A DNA stretch of 64,000 nt, from positions 62,001-126,000 of the forward strand of contig CAVPBI010000002.1 in assembly GCA_963701735.1 (NCBI GenBank), written 5' to 3'. Below, one piece after another: positions 63,130-64,000 of this stretch. The stretch is from CAWABB01 sp963701735. Lineage in GTDB: Bacteria; Bacteroidota; Ignavibacteria; UBA10030; UBA6906. The notes under the pieces are model-generated. The model was not told the DNA's origin. It searched no databases and worked only from the letters and a program-made list of their open reading frames with translations. How positions within the stretch are numbered: the stretch's first letter is position 1; each line of letters starts with the position of its first letter. Position numbers and translations under genes: made by a program.

Positions 63130-64000
63130 ATGCAAAAGTATCGTTTCAGAATCCTCCTGATCGTGGCGTCCGTGGCGCTCGCCGTCTACTTCTTGTTCCC
63201 GACCTATCAGGACTACCGGCTCCACAAAGAGCTCGCGGCCCGCACAGGCGCGGACAGCCTGGCGTTCCTGAACGACAACGAGCAGGCCATCCGCGATGCG
63301 CGGGCAAAGCGGATCAAGCTGGGCCTCGACCTCCAGGGCGGCATGCGCGTCGTCATGGAGGTGAACGTCCTCAAGCTGATCGAGGACCTCGCCAAGAACA
63401 AGGACGACGTCTTCGCCCAGATCATGAACCAGGTCCGCGAGCAGGTCAAGACGTCCGACGAGTCGCCGGTCCTCCTTCTGCGCCGCGCCTTTGAAGAGCG
63501 GCAGATCCGCCTGAGCCGGTACTACGGCAGCCTCCGCGACGACAATGATCGCGTCTATGAGTACCTCGACGCGGAAGCCACCAAGGCGATCGACCGCGCC
63601 ATCGAGATCGTCAGGAACCGCGTCGACCAGTACGGCGTCTCCGAGCCGGCAATCCAGAAACTGGGCGGCAACCGGATCATCGTCGAGCTCCCGGGCGTGA
63701 CCCGCGAGACCGAGGTGCGCCAGCTCCTCCAGGGCACCGCGCTGCTCGAGTTCAAGCTGCTCAAGGAGCCCGAGGTCGCATACCGCGTGATGGAAGCGGT
63801 CGACAAGGCCATGGCAGCCGACACTGCCGCAGTGAAAGACACGCTCTTCGCGGTCGCCAAGGACACCACGGCTGCCGACACGGCGGGCATCGCGACGCCC
63901 GAAGGCGAGCTCTCCCCGGAGGAATTCAAGCGGAAACATCCGTTCTTCGCGGTCGCCATCGTGAACCCGCAGCAGTTCCCTGGCGAGGCCCTGGTGGCGG
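63130..64000 (+). CDS. secD: Protein translocase subunit SecD (C-terminus beyond window)
   Basis: Energises Sec-dependent export from the periplasmic side. From ATG 63130: anchor FRILLIVASVALAVYFLFP, then KRIKLGLDLQGGMRVVMEV (the D1 LGLDLQGG signature), AIEIVRNRVDQYGVSEPAIQKLGGNRIIVELPGV and LLQGTALLEFKLL. The region after this is alanine/aspartate-rich (AADTAAVKDTLFAVAKDTT), a low-complexity insert typical of SecD and SecDF from FCB bacteria. The last membrane helices and any SecF fusion lie beyond the window. Confidence 0.95.
   Translation, partial: MQKYRFRILLIVASVALAVYFLFPTYQDYRLHKELAARTGADSLAFLNDNEQAIRDARAKRIKLGLDLQGGMRVVMEVNVLKLIEDLAKNKDDVFAQIMNQVREQVKTSDESPVLLLRRAFEERQIRLSRYYGSLRDDNDRVYEYLDAEATKAIDRAIEIVRNRVDQYGVSEPAIQKLGGNRIIVELPGVTRETEVRQLLQGTALLEFKLLKEPEVAYRVMEAVDKAMAADTAAVKDTLFAVAKDTTAADTAGIATPEGELSPEEFKRKHPFFAVAIVNPQQFPGEALVA

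Noticed and set aside
1..64000. CRISPR array, prophage, insertion sequence or integron
   Set aside because: No regularly spaced repeats, cas genes, transposases, integrases or phage structural genes were seen.

Overview
The window is gene-dense, high-GC bacterial chromosome with almost no mobile DNA: no insertion sequences, phage genes, CRISPR arrays or rRNA were seen. The gene set points to a Gram-negative of the FCB superphylum, probably near the Ignavibacteria/Chlorobiota or a related Bacteroidota lineage. The basis is a DUF4905 gene, a metallopeptidase-TolB propeller-outer-membrane barrel fusion, split rfaE1/rfaE2, TamB, SecD and a three-enzyme squalene route. The lineage is an inference from gene content, not from a marker tree.

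Layout. 1-4135 (minus): a single-domain response regulator, two tandem YeiB/DUF1624-type membrane acyltransferases and a secreted GH13 amylase cut by the window edge. 4305-7396 (minus): hpnC-hpnD-hpnE for squalene. 7483-12326 (plus): a CAU tRNA, tilS, hpt, ftsH and a SEC59-like lipid kinase. 12358-31047 (minus): small membrane proteins, an active/inactive M16 peptidase pair, YbjQ, a roughly 510-residue protein of unknown family, two SDRs, a GNAT, stress membrane proteins, and an amide-scavenging island (two YtcJ-type amidohydrolases, an APC permease, a D-aminoacylase relative, a 36-residue coupled ORF), then rhomboid, DUF4203 and a large HELGH peptidase. 31070-38558 (minus): a LOV-type blue-light histidine kinase, DUF192, a membrane Fe-S oxidoreductase, PhzF, DUF4905, rdgB and radA. 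38683-41284 (plus): PP2C phosphatase and a GHL10 glycosidase. 41470-45174 (minus): a TRAP transporter with its TatT lipoprotein. 45297-47442 (plus): an OmpR/CusS-like two-component pair. 47525-50703 (minus): the peptidase-propeller-barrel fusion. 50840-59167 (minus): RNase R, TamB, RfaE2, RfaE1. 59201-62930 (minus): shikimate kinase, a methyltransferase, a small barrel-like ORF and a PpiD/SurA foldase. 63130-end (plus): secD, truncated by the window.

Much of the window serves the envelope: foldase, TamB, heptose activation for LPS, Sec export, squalene, outer-membrane barrels and periplasmic peptidases. Housekeeping promoters share a clear form, TTGnnn, 17 bp, TATATT-like, seen in at least seven places. 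Two or three of them sit so close to the start codon that leaderless or very short-leader mRNAs are predicted.

At least twelve frame breaks occur in ten otherwise intact conserved genes. They look more like single-base assembly or sequencing indels than decay, and genes spanning them are reported as whole loci.
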